This document shows, one piece after another, positions 24,696 to 33,027 of a stretch of 64,000 nt of DNA (position 1 is its first letter; each line of letters starts with the position of its first letter). The notes under the pieces were generated by a model that saw only the letters and a program-made list of their open reading frames with translations, searched no databases and was not told where the DNA came from. The position numbers were made by a program, and so were the translations under genes. The stretch comes from Seohaeicola_A nanhaiensis (GTDB taxonomy: Bacteria > Pseudomonadota > Alphaproteobacteria > Rhodobacterales > Rhodobacteraceae), in contig NZ_JBHSGI010000034.1 in assembly GCF_042654245.1 (NCBI RefSeq), forward strand, positions 186,001-250,000. Direction: 5' to 3'.

Positions 24696-25634
24696 GTGAC
24701 CTTATGCACCGCCACCCTGACTCGGCTTGTGCCGCTGACGGCGCAGATCACCGAATTCACGCTTGAGGGGGACGACCTGCCGCCCTTCGCGCCCGGCGCC
24801 CACATCCGGGTGGAGCTGCCCGATGGCGACACGCGGGCCTATTCGCTGATCCGCATGACGGCGGCTGACGCGGCGGTTGCCAGCTATACCATCGCGGTGC
24901 AGCGTGAGGACGGCGGCAAGGGCGGCTCGCGCTTCATGCACGGGCTGCGCGAAGGGGTCCAGCTGCGATTTGCGCCGCCGAAATGCGACTTTCCGGTCGA
25001 CACTGGCGCCCCGGCCGTGCTGCTGGCCGGGGGGATCGGGGTGACGCCGCTGATCTCGATGGCCGCCGCGCTGGACGAGGCGGGGCAGGCGTTTGCCTTT
25101 CACTATGCCGCCCGCAGCGCCGGGGTCATGGCCTATCGCGACGCGCTGGCCGCGCGGTTCGGCGACCGGGTGCATCTGCATTTCGACGACGATGCCTCGG
25201 CACTGAACCTTGAGGCGGTGATCGGCGCATTGGGGCAGGCAAACCTCTACATCTGCGGGCCGCGCGGCCTGATCGACACGGCGCGCACCCGGGCCGAGGC
25301 GGCGGGCATCGCCGCCGGGCGGGTGCATGTAGAGCTGTTCGACACCCCGGCGCCTGTCCAGGGAGAGACAGGGTTCGAGGTGGAGCTGTCCAGCAGCGGA
25401 CAGGTCTTCACCGTCGCGCCCGGCCAGTCGATCATCGACGCGCTGGAGGCGGGCGGGGTCGACGTGCTCTACGACTGCCGTCGCGGTGACTGCGGCATCT
25501 GCCAATGCGGCGTGATCGAGGGGGTGCCCGATCACCGCGACGTGGTGCTGAGCGCCGAGGAGCGCGCCGCCGGGAACGTCATGCAGATCTGCGTCAGCCG
25601 CGCGAAGACGCCGCGGCTGGTTCTGGACCTCTGA
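24696..25634 (+). CDS. Ferredoxin reductase component (PDR/VanB family)
   Basis: A 312-residue electron-transfer protein of the phthalate-dioxygenase-reductase type. The N-terminal flavin domain has RAYSLIR; the NAD domain has VLLAGGIGVTPLISMA and LYICGPRGLID. The C-terminal plant-type 2Fe-2S ferredoxin domain has CRRGDCGICQC plus a later Cys (MQICVSRA). It passes electrons from NAD(P)H to the Rieske oxygenase encoded next. The GTG at 24696, preceded by GGGAGG, was chosen because the upstream ATG lies within the operator. First gene of an eight-gene operon. Confidence 0.92.
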   Translation: MTLCTATLTRLVPLTAQITEFTLEGDDLPPFAPGAHIRVELPDGDTRAYSLIRMTAADAAVASYTIAVQREDGGKGGSRFMHGLREGVQLRFAPPKCDFPVDTGAPAVLLAGGIGVTPLISMAAALDEAGQAFAFHYAARSAGVMAYRDALAARFGDRVHLHFDDDASALNLEAVIGALGQANLYICGPRGLIDTARTRAEAAGIAAGRVHVELFDTPAPVQGETGFEVELSSSGQVFTVAPGQSIIDALEAGGVDVLYDCRRGDCGICQCGVIEGVPDHRDVVLSAEERAAGNVMQICVSRAKTPRLVLDL

Positions 25635-25645
25635 GGGAGAGCGCC

Positions 25646-26968
25646 ATGGGACAGTACGACACCCCCGAAGCCATCGCCGCGCTGGTGCAGCCGCGCCAGG
25701 TGCACCGCGATGTCTATACCAGCCCAGAGGTGTTCCGGCTTGAGATGAAACACCTTTTCGCCAATGCCTGGGTCTTTGTCGGCCACGAGAGCCAGACGCC
25801 GAAGCCGGGCGACTATTTTGCAACCTCCATCGGCGACCAGCCGGTGATTCAGGTGCGCCATTCGGACGGCGAGGTGAAGGTTCTCTACAACCGCTGCCCC
25901 CACAAGGGCACGAAGATCGTCATCGACCGGCAGGGAAATACGGGAAAATTCTTTCGCTGCCCCTATCACGCCTGGTCGTTCAAGACCGATGGCTGCCTGC
26001 TCGCCATCCCGCTGAAGAAGGGCTATGAGGGGACCGGTCTGGAAGAGACGCCCTCGGGGCATGGCATGAAGGCGGTGGGCGCGGTGCGGAACTACCGCGG
26101 TTTCGTCTTCGCGCGGCTGGCCGAGACCGGGATCGGGTTCGACGAGTTCTTTGGTGACAGTCTGTCGTCGCTCGACAACATGGTCGACCGCTCGCCCGCC
26201 GGGCGGCTGGAGGTGGCGGGGCCGCCGCTGCGCTATCTGCACCATTGCAACTGGAAGATGCTGGTCGAGAACCAGACCGACACCTGCCACCCGATGGTCG
26301 CCCATGAAAGCAGCGCCGGTACGGCGGTGAAGCTGTGGAAGGAACTGGGCCTGCCAGAGGATGCGCCCAAGCCCCCGGCGATGGAGATCATCGCGCCCTT
26401 CATGTCGCCGTACGAATTCTTCGAGAACATGGGCATCCGCACCTGGCCGAACGGGCATGGGCATACCGGGGTGCACCATTCGATCCATTCGGATTATTCC
26501 GCGATCCCGGGGTATTACGAGGCGCTGTGCGCGTCATATGGCGAGGAGAAGGCCAGGGCGGTGCTGGCCGAGAACCGGCACAACACGGTCTATTTCCCCA
26601 ACATCATGATCAAGGGACCGATCCAGCAGCTGCGGATTTTCATTCCGCTGGCGGCGAACCGCACGCTGGTCGAAAGCTACATCTACCGGCTGGTCGATGC
26701 GCCGGACGAACTGCTGGCGCGGACGGCAATGTACAACCGGATGATCAACGCGCCGACCTCGATTGTCGGGCATGACGATCTGGAAATGTACGAACGCGCG
26801 CAGGAGGGGCTGGAGGCGGACGGCATCGAATGGGTCAACGTCCAGCGCCTGTATGAAGAGGACGAGGATTTCGACGCCGAAGCGGTCGAGAATGGCACCA
26901 CCGAGCGGCAGATGCGCAACCAGTTCCACGCCTGGGTGAAGTTCATGACGATGGGGGCCGGGCGATGA
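25646..26968 (+). CDS. Rieske ring-hydroxylating dioxygenase, alpha subunit
   Basis: A 440-residue catalytic subunit. The Rieske 2Fe-2S ligands are C84-x-H86 and C105-xx-H108. The mononuclear iron site is predicted at H215 and H220 with the bridging acid D212 (TDTCHPMVAH). The long C-terminal half fits the substrate domain of aromatic-ring dioxygenases that pair with a beta subunit. Together with the reductase and beta subunit it forms a complete NAD(P)H-dependent dioxygenase adding O2 to a ring, giving a cis-diol or demethylated product. The substrate is unknown. GAGGGAGA precedes the ATG; the beta gene overlaps its stop. Confidence 0.93.
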   Translation: MGQYDTPEAIAALVQPRQVHRDVYTSPEVFRLEMKHLFANAWVFVGHESQTPKPGDYFATSIGDQPVIQVRHSDGEVKVLYNRCPHKGTKIVIDRQGNTGKFFRCPYHAWSFKTDGCLLAIPLKKGYEGTGLEETPSGHGMKAVGAVRNYRGFVFARLAETGIGFDEFFGDSLSSLDNMVDRSPAGRLEVAGPPLRYLHHCNWKMLVENQTDTCHPMVAHESSAGTAVKLWKELGLPEDAPKPPAMEIIAPFMSPYEFFENMGIRTWPNGHGHTGVHHSIHSDYSAIPGYYEALCASYGEEKARAVLAENRHNTVYFPNIMIKGPIQQLRIFIPLAANRTLVESYIYRLVDAPDELLARTAMYNRMINAPTSIVGHDDLEMYERAQEGLEADGIEWVNVQRLYEEDEDFDAEAVENGTTERQMRNQFHAWVKFMTMGAGR

Positions 26969-27438
26969 GCGTGAGCCGGGAGGACCTGATCGACTTCGTC
27001 CACGACGAGGCGCGGATGCTGGACGAGGGGCGCTATGACGACTGGCTGGCGCTCTGGCTGCCGGACGGCCACTACTGGATGCCGCTGGACTACGGGCAGA
27101 GCGATCCTTTGCTTGTGACTTCCTACCTTTACGAGGATCTCTTCATGCTGAAGCTGCGGGTCGAGCGGCTGAAGGGGGCGCGCACCTTCAGCCAGAAGCC
27201 GAAAAGCCGGTGTCATCACGTGCTGTCGCGGCCCTTCGTGGATCGGATGGAGGGTGACCGCTTCGAGACCTGGACGCAGATGCACTACGTCGAGACGCGG
27301 CTGGACGAACAGCAGCTGCTGGCGCTGACCGCGCGCCACGAGCTGGCGCTGGTGGACGGTCGGCTGCGGATCGCGAACAAGCGGGTGGATATCCTCAACT
27401 GCGATGCCGCGTTCCGGAATATCCAGCTGTTGCCTTGA
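26965..27438 (+). CDS. Ring-hydroxylating dioxygenase, beta subunit
   Basis: A 157-residue protein of the NTF2-like fold used by beta subunits of aromatic-ring dioxygenases. Seen: LIDFVHDEARMLDEGRYDDWLALW and PDGHYWMPL at the N terminus, the RTFSQKPKSRCHHVL region, and the terminal LRIANKRVDILNCDA. It has a structural role in an alpha3beta3 hexamer. Its ATG overlaps the alpha subunit stop (ATGA), implying coupled translation. Confidence 0.92.
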   Translation: MSVSREDLIDFVHDEARMLDEGRYDDWLALWLPDGHYWMPLDYGQSDPLLVTSYLYEDLFMLKLRVERLKGARTFSQKPKSRCHHVLSRPFVDRMEGDRFETWTQMHYVETRLDEQQLLALTARHELALVDGRLRIANKRVDILNCDAAFRNIQLLP

Positions 27439-27446
27439 GTTGAGAG

Positions 27447-27495
27447 CGCCGGGGCTTTGCCCCGGACCCCAGGATATTTGAAGCAAGAGGAAGAG
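27447..27495 (+). repeat. Intergenic hairpin element, copy D
   Basis: A GC hairpin CCGGGGC-TTT-GCCCCGG is followed by ACCCCAGGATATTTGAAGCAAGAGGAAG. The layout (GC hairpin, then G-G-TATTT, then AGAG-AAG) resembles the elements at 14143, 43709 and 59853. It lies inside the operon, between the beta subunit and the CoA ligase, so it may tune expression of the downstream genes rather than end transcription. Confidence 0.5.
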
Positions 27496-27499
27496 CAGG

Positions 27500-29122
27500 G
27501 TGGAGGCGATTGGGTTTGGCGCAGACGTTCACACGGTCTATGAGGCTTTTGCCGCGGTGGCGGCGCGCTGGCCGGAGCGGGCGTTTCTGAACGTCCTGCC
27601 GGAAACGGCTGATCTTTATGGGATTTCGGCGGATGAAATCTCTTATGGCGCGGCGGCGGAGGAGGTGGACGCTCTGACCGACAAGCTGCGCGCGGCGGGT
27701 TTCCGGCGCGGCCAGCGGATCATGCTGCTGCTGGAGAACCGCCCGGCGTTCTTTATCTGGTTCCTCGCGGCGAATGCGCTGGGAGTCTCGGTTGTGCCGG
27801 TCAATCTCGACCTTCGGGCGGCGGAACTGGCCTATATGGCGGGCCACGCCGAGCCGGTGCTGGCGGTGGCCATACCGGCGCGGCAGGGGGACCTTGAGAT
27901 GGCGGCGCGCGAGGCGGGGATTGTCATGCCGGTGGTCGGCGTGGAAGACAGCCTGCCCGGGCCGCGAAGCGGGGGGGCCATCGCCCTGCGCGATGGCGAG
28001 GCCGAGGCGGCGCTGCTTTATACGTCAGGGACCACGGGCCAGCCCAAGGGCTGTGTCCTGACCGACAGCTATTTCCTCGAGATGGGGCGCTGGTATGCCG
28101 GGGCGGGCGGGCTTTGCGCGCTGAACGCCGAGGGCGAGCGGATGATCACGCCGCTGCCGGTGTTCCACATGAACGCGATGGCGACCTCTTTCATGGGGAT
28201 GCTGGCGGTGGGCGGTTGTCTGACGGTGCTGGACCGCTTCCATCCCGCCACCTGGTGGGACTCGGTCCGGGAAAGCCGAGCGACCTGCCTGCATTATCTG
28301 GGTGTGATGCCGTCGATCCTGATGAAGGCGGCGGAAGGTCAGAACGATCGCGCGCAGACTGTGCGATTCGGCTTTGGTGCCGGGGTCGACCCCAAGCTGC
28401 ACGCGCCCTTCGAGGAACGCTTCGGCTTTCCGTTGGTCGAGGCCTGGGCGATGACCGAGACCGGCGCCGGTGCGGTGGTGGCGAACAACCTGGAGCCGCG
28501 GCAGGTCGGGGTCAGCTGTCTGGGCCGCTTCGCGCCGGATATCGAGGCGCGGATCGTGGATGAGGCCGGGGCCGACGCCGATACCGGCGAGCTGCTGGTG
28601 CGCCGGGCGGGGGAAGACCCGCGGCGGGGGTTCTTCGCGGGCTACTTCCGCAATGATCAGGCCACAGACGAAGCCTGGGCCGGCGGCTGGTTCCATACCG
28701 GCGACATCGTGCGGCGGGCAGGGGACGGGTCGATCTTCTTCCGGGACCGCAAGAAGAACGTGATCCGCCGGTCGGGCGAGAATATCGCGGCGGTTGAGGT
28801 GGAATCGGTGTTGATGCGGCATCCCGCCGTGGCGGCGGCGGCGGTGGCGGCGGTGCCCGACGCGCTGCGCGGCGACGAGGTCTTTGCCTGCATCGTGCCG
28901 GCGGCCGGGGGATCGGAGGCGCTGGCACGGGAGATCGTCGCGTGGTGCCTCGGCCAGCTCGCCTATTACAAGGCGCCGGGCTATGTGGCGTTTGTCGAGG
29001 CGCTGCCGCTGACGGCGACGCAGAAGATCCAGCGCGCGACGCTGAAGGCGCAGGCGGCGGCGCTGGTGGAAGACCCGGCCACGGTGGACACCCGCGCGAT
29101 GAAGAAGCGGAGCCCGGCGTGA
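27500..29122 (+). CDS. AMP-forming acyl-CoA ligase
   Basis: A 540-residue acyl/aryl-CoA synthetase. Motifs: YTSGTTGQPKGCVL for ATP binding, MTETGAG, the WFHTGDIVRRAG and FRDRKKNVIRRSGENIAAVE hinge, and the C-terminal catalytic Lys in TATQKIQRATLK. It activates a carboxylic acid to its CoA thioester; within this operon that acid is likely the transported substrate or a ring-opened product. The GTG start follows an AGAGGAAGAGCAG ribosome binding region. The thiolase gene begins within its stop codon (GTGA). Confidence 0.92.
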   Translation: MEAIGFGADVHTVYEAFAAVAARWPERAFLNVLPETADLYGISADEISYGAAAEEVDALTDKLRAAGFRRGQRIMLLLENRPAFFIWFLAANALGVSVVPVNLDLRAAELAYMAGHAEPVLAVAIPARQGDLEMAAREAGIVMPVVGVEDSLPGPRSGGAIALRDGEAEAALLYTSGTTGQPKGCVLTDSYFLEMGRWYAGAGGLCALNAEGERMITPLPVFHMNAMATSFMGMLAVGGCLTVLDRFHPATWWDSVRESRATCLHYLGVMPSILMKAAEGQNDRAQTVRFGFGAGVDPKLHAPFEERFGFPLVEAWAMTETGAGAVVANNLEPRQVGVSCLGRFAPDIEARIVDEAGADADTGELLVRRAGEDPRRGFFAGYFRNDQATDEAWAGGWFHTGDIVRRAGDGSIFFRDRKKNVIRRSGENIAAVEVESVLMRHPAVAAAAVAAVPDALRGDEVFACIVPAAGGSEALAREIVAWCLGQLAYYKAPGYVAFVEALPLTATQKIQRATLKAQAAALVEDPATVDTRAMKKRSPA

Positions 29123-30285
29123 GGCGCGCGCCCTACGATGGCGTGGTGCTGACCTGCCCGGTGACGGTACCCTATGTGCGTTATTCGCAGGAAAGCGCGC
29201 ATTGGTGGATCGCGCGCGGGCTGCGCGGCGCGCTGGACGCGGCGGGGATGGCCCCGCGCGAGGTGGACGGGTTTTCGGTCTCGTCCTTCACGCTGTTCCC
29301 GGATACGCCGGTGGGGCTGACCCAGCATCTGGGCCTGACGCCGCGCTGGCTCGACACCGTGCCGATGGGCGGGGCGAGCGGGGTGGTGGCGCTGCGCCGG
29401 GCCGCGCGGGCGGTGCAGGCGGGCGATGTCGACGTGGTGGCCTGCGTGGCGGGCGACGCCAACCATATCGACAGCTTCCGCCGCCTGCTGTCGGCCTTTT
29501 CACGGTTCTCGCAGGATGCCACATATCCCTATGGCTTTGGCGGGCCGAACGCGACCTTCGCGCTGATGATGGACGCCTATATGCAGGCTTATGGGGCGGA
29601 GCGGGCGGATTTCGGACGCATTGCCGTGGCGCAGCGGCAGAATGCGCTGAAGAACCCCGATGCGCTGATGAAGACACCGTTGAACCTGGATCAGTATCTG
29701 GCGGCGCGCCCGATCGCCGAGCCGATCGCGCTGTTCGACTGCGTGATGCCCTGCGCGGGCGCCGAGGCGTTCCTTGTCATGCGCGAGGAAGAGGCGCTGC
29801 GCCGCGGGCTGCCTTTCGCACGGGTGCGCGCGACCATCGAGCGGCACAACGCCTTTCCCGAGGATCCGGTGCAGCTGCGCGGGGGCTGGGCGGTGGATGT
29901 GGACGAGCTGTGGTCGATGGCGGGCTGCGGGCCTGCGGACATGGATCTGGTGCAAACCTATGACGATTATCCGGTGATCTCGATGATGCAGTTCGAAGAC
30001 CTCGGGTTCTGCGCCAAGGGCGCGGGCGCGGCCTTTGTGCGCGCCCATGATCTGACGATCACGGGCGATCTTCCGCACAATACCTCGGGCGGGCAGCTGT
30101 CGGTCGGGCAGGCGGGGGCGGCTGGCGGCTATCTCGGGCTGGTCGAGGCGCTGCGGCAGGTGACCGGGCGGGCCGGGCCGACGCAGGTTGCGGGCGCGCG
30201 GCGGGCGCTGGTCTCGGGGTTCGGCATGGTGAACTACGACCGCGGCGTCTGTTCCGCGGCGGCGGTGCTGGAGGGGGCGTCGTGA
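29119..30285 (+). CDS. Thiolase-like protein (lipid-transfer/SCP-x type)
   Basis: A 388-residue thiolase-fold protein. The N-terminal half has DTVPMGGASGVVALRRAARAVQAGDVDVVACVAGD, and the C-terminal half has CVMPCAGAEAFLV and HNTSGGQLSVGQAGAAGG, where a classical thiolase would have its active-site His. The N-terminal nucleophilic Cys of catalytic thiolases is not obvious (MGGASG occupies that site). This pattern fits the SCP-x/Ltp2-like group, which works with DUF35 Zn-ribbon partners as retro-aldolases or thiolases. The next gene encodes exactly such a Zn-ribbon domain and overlaps it by 4 bp, which supports a complex. Confidence 0.85.
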   Translation: MRRAPYDGVVLTCPVTVPYVRYSQESAHWWIARGLRGALDAAGMAPREVDGFSVSSFTLFPDTPVGLTQHLGLTPRWLDTVPMGGASGVVALRRAARAVQAGDVDVVACVAGDANHIDSFRRLLSAFSRFSQDATYPYGFGGPNATFALMMDAYMQAYGAERADFGRIAVAQRQNALKNPDALMKTPLNLDQYLAARPIAEPIALFDCVMPCAGAEAFLVMREEEALRRGLPFARVRATIERHNAFPEDPVQLRGGWAVDVDELWSMAGCGPADMDLVQTYDDYPVISMMQFEDLGFCAKGAGAAFVRAHDLTITGDLPHNTSGGQLSVGQAGAAGGYLGLVEALRQVTGRAGPTQVAGARRALVSGFGMVNYDRGVCSAAAVLEGAS

Positions 30286-31529
30286 CCGTGCCGCTGACCC
30301 TGCCGCCGAAGAAGGACCCGCAAAAGCGCACCCGCGTGCCGACGCTGCCGCCAGCCGCGCGCTCGCGGGCGGCGCTGGGGCTGACGGCGGCGGCGGCCGA
30401 GGGGCGGTTCGCCTTGCAGCGCTGCGCGGATTGCGGGGCGGTGCAATATCCGCCGCGCGACTCCTGCCAGCAGTGTCTGTCGGTCGATCTGGCCTGGGCG
30501 GCGATGCCCTCCGGCGCGACCGTGCTGGCCGAGACGCGCATCCATGCCTCGCCCGATCCCTATTTCCGCGAGCGGCTGCCCTGGCGGATCGGGACCGTGC
30601 AGCTGGATGCCGGGCCGGTGGCGGTCTGTCACCTGCATGGCGACGTGGGGCGCGGGGCGCGTGTGCAGATGGCGCTGAAACTCGACAAGGCCGGGCAGGG
30701 CGTGCTGATCGCGCTGCCGGCGGAAAGGACCGAGGCGATGGAGGACGACCCCACCCTGCGCGCGCTGACCGCGCATCCCCGGCACCGGCGGGTGCTGATC
30801 ACAGACATGCGCGCGCCCGAGGCGCTGCCGCTGGTGCGGGCGCTGCTGGCCGAGGGGGCGGCGCGCGTCTTCGTGGGCGAGGCCGAGAGCTGGCGGCGCT
30901 GGCCGGGCCGCGCGGCGTTCGAGGCGCTGGAGCGGGTCGAGATCGTGCCGCTGGACGTGACCGACGCCGCCTCGGTCGCGCGGCTGGCGGGCGAGATCGG
31001 CGGCAAGACCGACATCCTGATCAACACCGCCCGCCATGTCCGCCCCGGCGGGGTGGTCGGGCAGGATACGGTGGCGGCGCGCGACGGGATCGAGGTCAAC
31101 GTACTGGGGCTGATGCGGCTGGCGCAGGGGTTCGGTCCGGCGATGGCCGGGCGCAGCGAGGACGGCACCAATGCGGCGGTGGCTTTCTTGAATATTCTGT
31201 CGGCCCATGCGCTTGCGCCCGATCCTTCATTTGGTGCCTTCGCTGCGGGTCAGGCCGCCGCGCGCTCGCTCTGCCAGACGCTGCGGGGCGAATTCGCGCC
31301 GGCGGGGCTGCGGGTGATGGCGGTTTACTGCGGCCCGACGGAGGATGAGTGGCACCAGCCGCTGCCGCCGCCCAAGGTCTCGCCCGCCGCGCTGGCGCGG
31401 GGCGTGGTCGAGGCGCTGGTCGAGGGGATCGAGGACAGCTTTGTCGGCGACGTGGCGCGCGACGTGGCCGAGCGCTGGCGGCGCGACGCCAAGGTGCTGG
31501 AACGCGAATTGGCGGGAGGCGGGGCATGA
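30282..31529 (+). CDS. DUF35 Zn-ribbon/OB-fold fused to a degenerate SDR domain
   Basis: A 415-residue two-domain protein. Residues about 25-150 form a DUF35 domain: a rubredoxin-like Zn ribbon with two CxxC pairs (RCADCGAVQYPP, SCQQCLS), then an OB-fold. Residues about 160-410 follow the order of a short-chain dehydrogenase (DILINTARH, EVNVLGLMRLAQ), but the glycine-rich cofactor motif is replaced by ITDMRAPEAL, and the YxxxK dyad reads FAAGQ. The SDR half is therefore probably non-catalytic and structural or regulatory. DUF35 proteins bind thiolase-like partners; the preceding gene is one. The fusion is unusual. Confidence 0.85.
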   Translation: MTVPLTLPPKKDPQKRTRVPTLPPAARSRAALGLTAAAAEGRFALQRCADCGAVQYPPRDSCQQCLSVDLAWAAMPSGATVLAETRIHASPDPYFRERLPWRIGTVQLDAGPVAVCHLHGDVGRGARVQMALKLDKAGQGVLIALPAERTEAMEDDPTLRALTAHPRHRRVLITDMRAPEALPLVRALLAEGAARVFVGEAESWRRWPGRAAFEALERVEIVPLDVTDAASVARLAGEIGGKTDILINTARHVRPGGVVGQDTVAARDGIEVNVLGLMRLAQGFGPAMAGRSEDGTNAAVAFLNILSAHALAPDPSFGAFAAGQAAARSLCQTLRGEFAPAGLRVMAVYCGPTEDEWHQPLPPPKVSPAALARGVVEALVEGIEDSFVGDVARDVAERWRRDAKVLERELAGGGA

Positions 31530-32305
31530 GCGTGCTGGCGGAGATGGTCGCGGCGATGGCGCGCGGCGCGGTGCGGGTTGTGGATCTGACCCACACGTTG
31601 GACCCGGACTTTCCGGTGATCGTACTGCCGCCGGAATTCGGCCAGTGCGCGCGGTTCCGGATGGAGGAGGTCAGCGCCTATGACCATCGCGGGCCGGCGT
31701 GGAAATGGCACAATCTGACCCTGAACGAGCACACCGGCACGCATTTCGATGCGCCGATCCACTGGATCTCGGGGCGAGACGTGCCCCACGGTGCAGTGGA
31801 CGAGATCGACCCGGCCGCCTTTGTCGGCCCGGTGGTGGTGATCGACTGCACGGCGGGTGCCGCGCGGGACGACGATTTCAAGCTGACGCCCGAGATCATC
31901 GCGGCGCATGAGGCCGAACATGGCGCGATCCCTTGCGGCGCCTGGGTGCTGATGCGCACCGACTGGTCGAAACGGTCGGGGGCCGACTATCTGAACATGG
32001 CCGAGGACGGGCCGCATTCGCCGGGTCCAACTCCGGCGGCGATCCGTGCGCTGCTGGCGCGCGATGTGCGCGGGTTCGGCACCGAGACGGTAGGCACCGA
32101 CGCCGGGCAGGGCGCGCATTACGACCCGCCCTATCCGGCGCACTACCTGCTGCACGGAGCCGGAAAGTTCGGGCTGCAATGCCTCAGGGGCCTCGACCAG
32201 CTGCCGCCGACCGGGGCGGTGCTGATCGCCGCGCCGCTCAAGATCAAGGGCGGCACGGGCAGCCCGCTGCGGGTGCTGGCGCTGGTGCCGGGGGACGCGG
32301 CATGA
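31526..32305 (+). CDS. Cyclase family metal hydrolase (kynurenine formamidase-like)
   Basis: A 259-residue protein of the cyclase/kynurenine formamidase superfamily. It has the metal-binding motif HTGTHFDAPIH near residue 73 (HxGTHxDxPxH) and VVDLTHTLDPDFPVI at the N terminus. Relatives hydrolyse formamides, lactones, or cyclic acids such as isatin. In an operon with a dioxygenase and an SDR it could open a ring or hydrolyse an amide. The ATG overlaps the previous stop and the next gene overlaps this one. Confidence 0.88.
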   Translation: MSVLAEMVAAMARGAVRVVDLTHTLDPDFPVIVLPPEFGQCARFRMEEVSAYDHRGPAWKWHNLTLNEHTGTHFDAPIHWISGRDVPHGAVDEIDPAAFVGPVVVIDCTAGAARDDDFKLTPEIIAAHEAEHGAIPCGAWVLMRTDWSKRSGADYLNMAEDGPHSPGPTPAAIRALLARDVRGFGTETVGTDAGQGAHYDPPYPAHYLLHGAGKFGLQCLRGLDQLPPTGAVLIAAPLKIKGGTGSPLRVLALVPGDAA

Positions 32306-33027
32306 GCGGGTATACGGCAATCGTGACCGGCGGCAGCCAGGGCATCGGCGCCGATCTGGCGAAGCGGCTGCTGGAGCGGGGGTATCGCGTGATCTCGATC
32401 GCGCTCAACGCGCCGGACTGGACGCATGAGCAACTGGAGAGCGTCGAATGCGATCTGCTGGATGCCGGCGCGGTGGCGCGGGTGGCGGCGGACATTGCGG
32501 CACGCCACGAGGTGACGCATCTGGTGCACAATGCCGGGCTGATCTGGCCGAACCTGGTGGAGGACGCCCGGCCGGAGGATATCGCCGGGCTGGCGCAGCT
32601 GCATCTGGGCGCGGCGCTGACGCTGGTGCAGGCGGTGCTGCCGGCGATGAAGGCGCGCGGCTTTGGCCGGGTGGTCTTCAACGCCTCGCGCGCCGCGTTG
32701 GGGGTGCCGACGCGCACCGCCTATTCGGCGACCAAGGCCGGGATGATCGGCATGGCGCGCACCTGGGCGCTGGAACTGGCGCCGCATGGGATCACGGTCA
32801 ACGTGGTCGCGCCGGGGCCGATCCAGACCGACAATTTCTGGGGCATCGTGCCGAAGGGCAGTGCGCGCGAGGCCGAGCTGGCGCGGCGCATCCCGGTCGG
32901 GCGGCTGGGCACAGTCGAGGATGTGTCGAACGCCTTCCTGTTCTTCTGCGATCCGGCAAGCGGGTTCGTCACCGGGCAGACGCTTTATGTCTGCGGCGGC
33001 GCCAGCGTGGGGACGATGCAGCTTTAG
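32302..33027 (+). CDS. Short-chain dehydrogenase/reductase
   Basis: A 241-residue classical SDR. The cofactor motif TGGSQGIG is near the N terminus, then HNAGL, a catalytic Ser in FNASRAALG, and the YSATK catalytic dyad. The C terminus has the usual TGQTLYVCGG. The full catalytic set is present, in contrast with the fusion protein two genes upstream. In this operon it is the best candidate for oxidising the diol made by the dioxygenase. Last gene of the operon, convergent with KDG kinase and overlapping its stop by 4 bp. Confidence 0.92.
   Translation: MSGYTAIVTGGSQGIGADLAKRLLERGYRVISIALNAPDWTHEQLESVECDLLDAGAVARVAADIAARHEVTHLVHNAGLIWPNLVEDARPEDIAGLAQLHLGAALTLVQAVLPAMKARGFGRVVFNASRAALGVPTRTAYSATKAGMIGMARTWALELAPHGITVNVVAPGPIQTDNFWGIVPKGSAREAELARRIPVGRLGTVEDVSNAFLFFCDPASGFVTGQTLYVCGGASVGTMQL

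Noticed and set aside
24696..33027. Assignment to a benzoate, anthranilate or vanillate pathway
   Set aside because: The reductase-alpha-beta order alone could suggest these, but the thiolase, DUF35 fusion and cyclase genes are not part of those routes, and ring-cleavage dioxygenase genes are missing.
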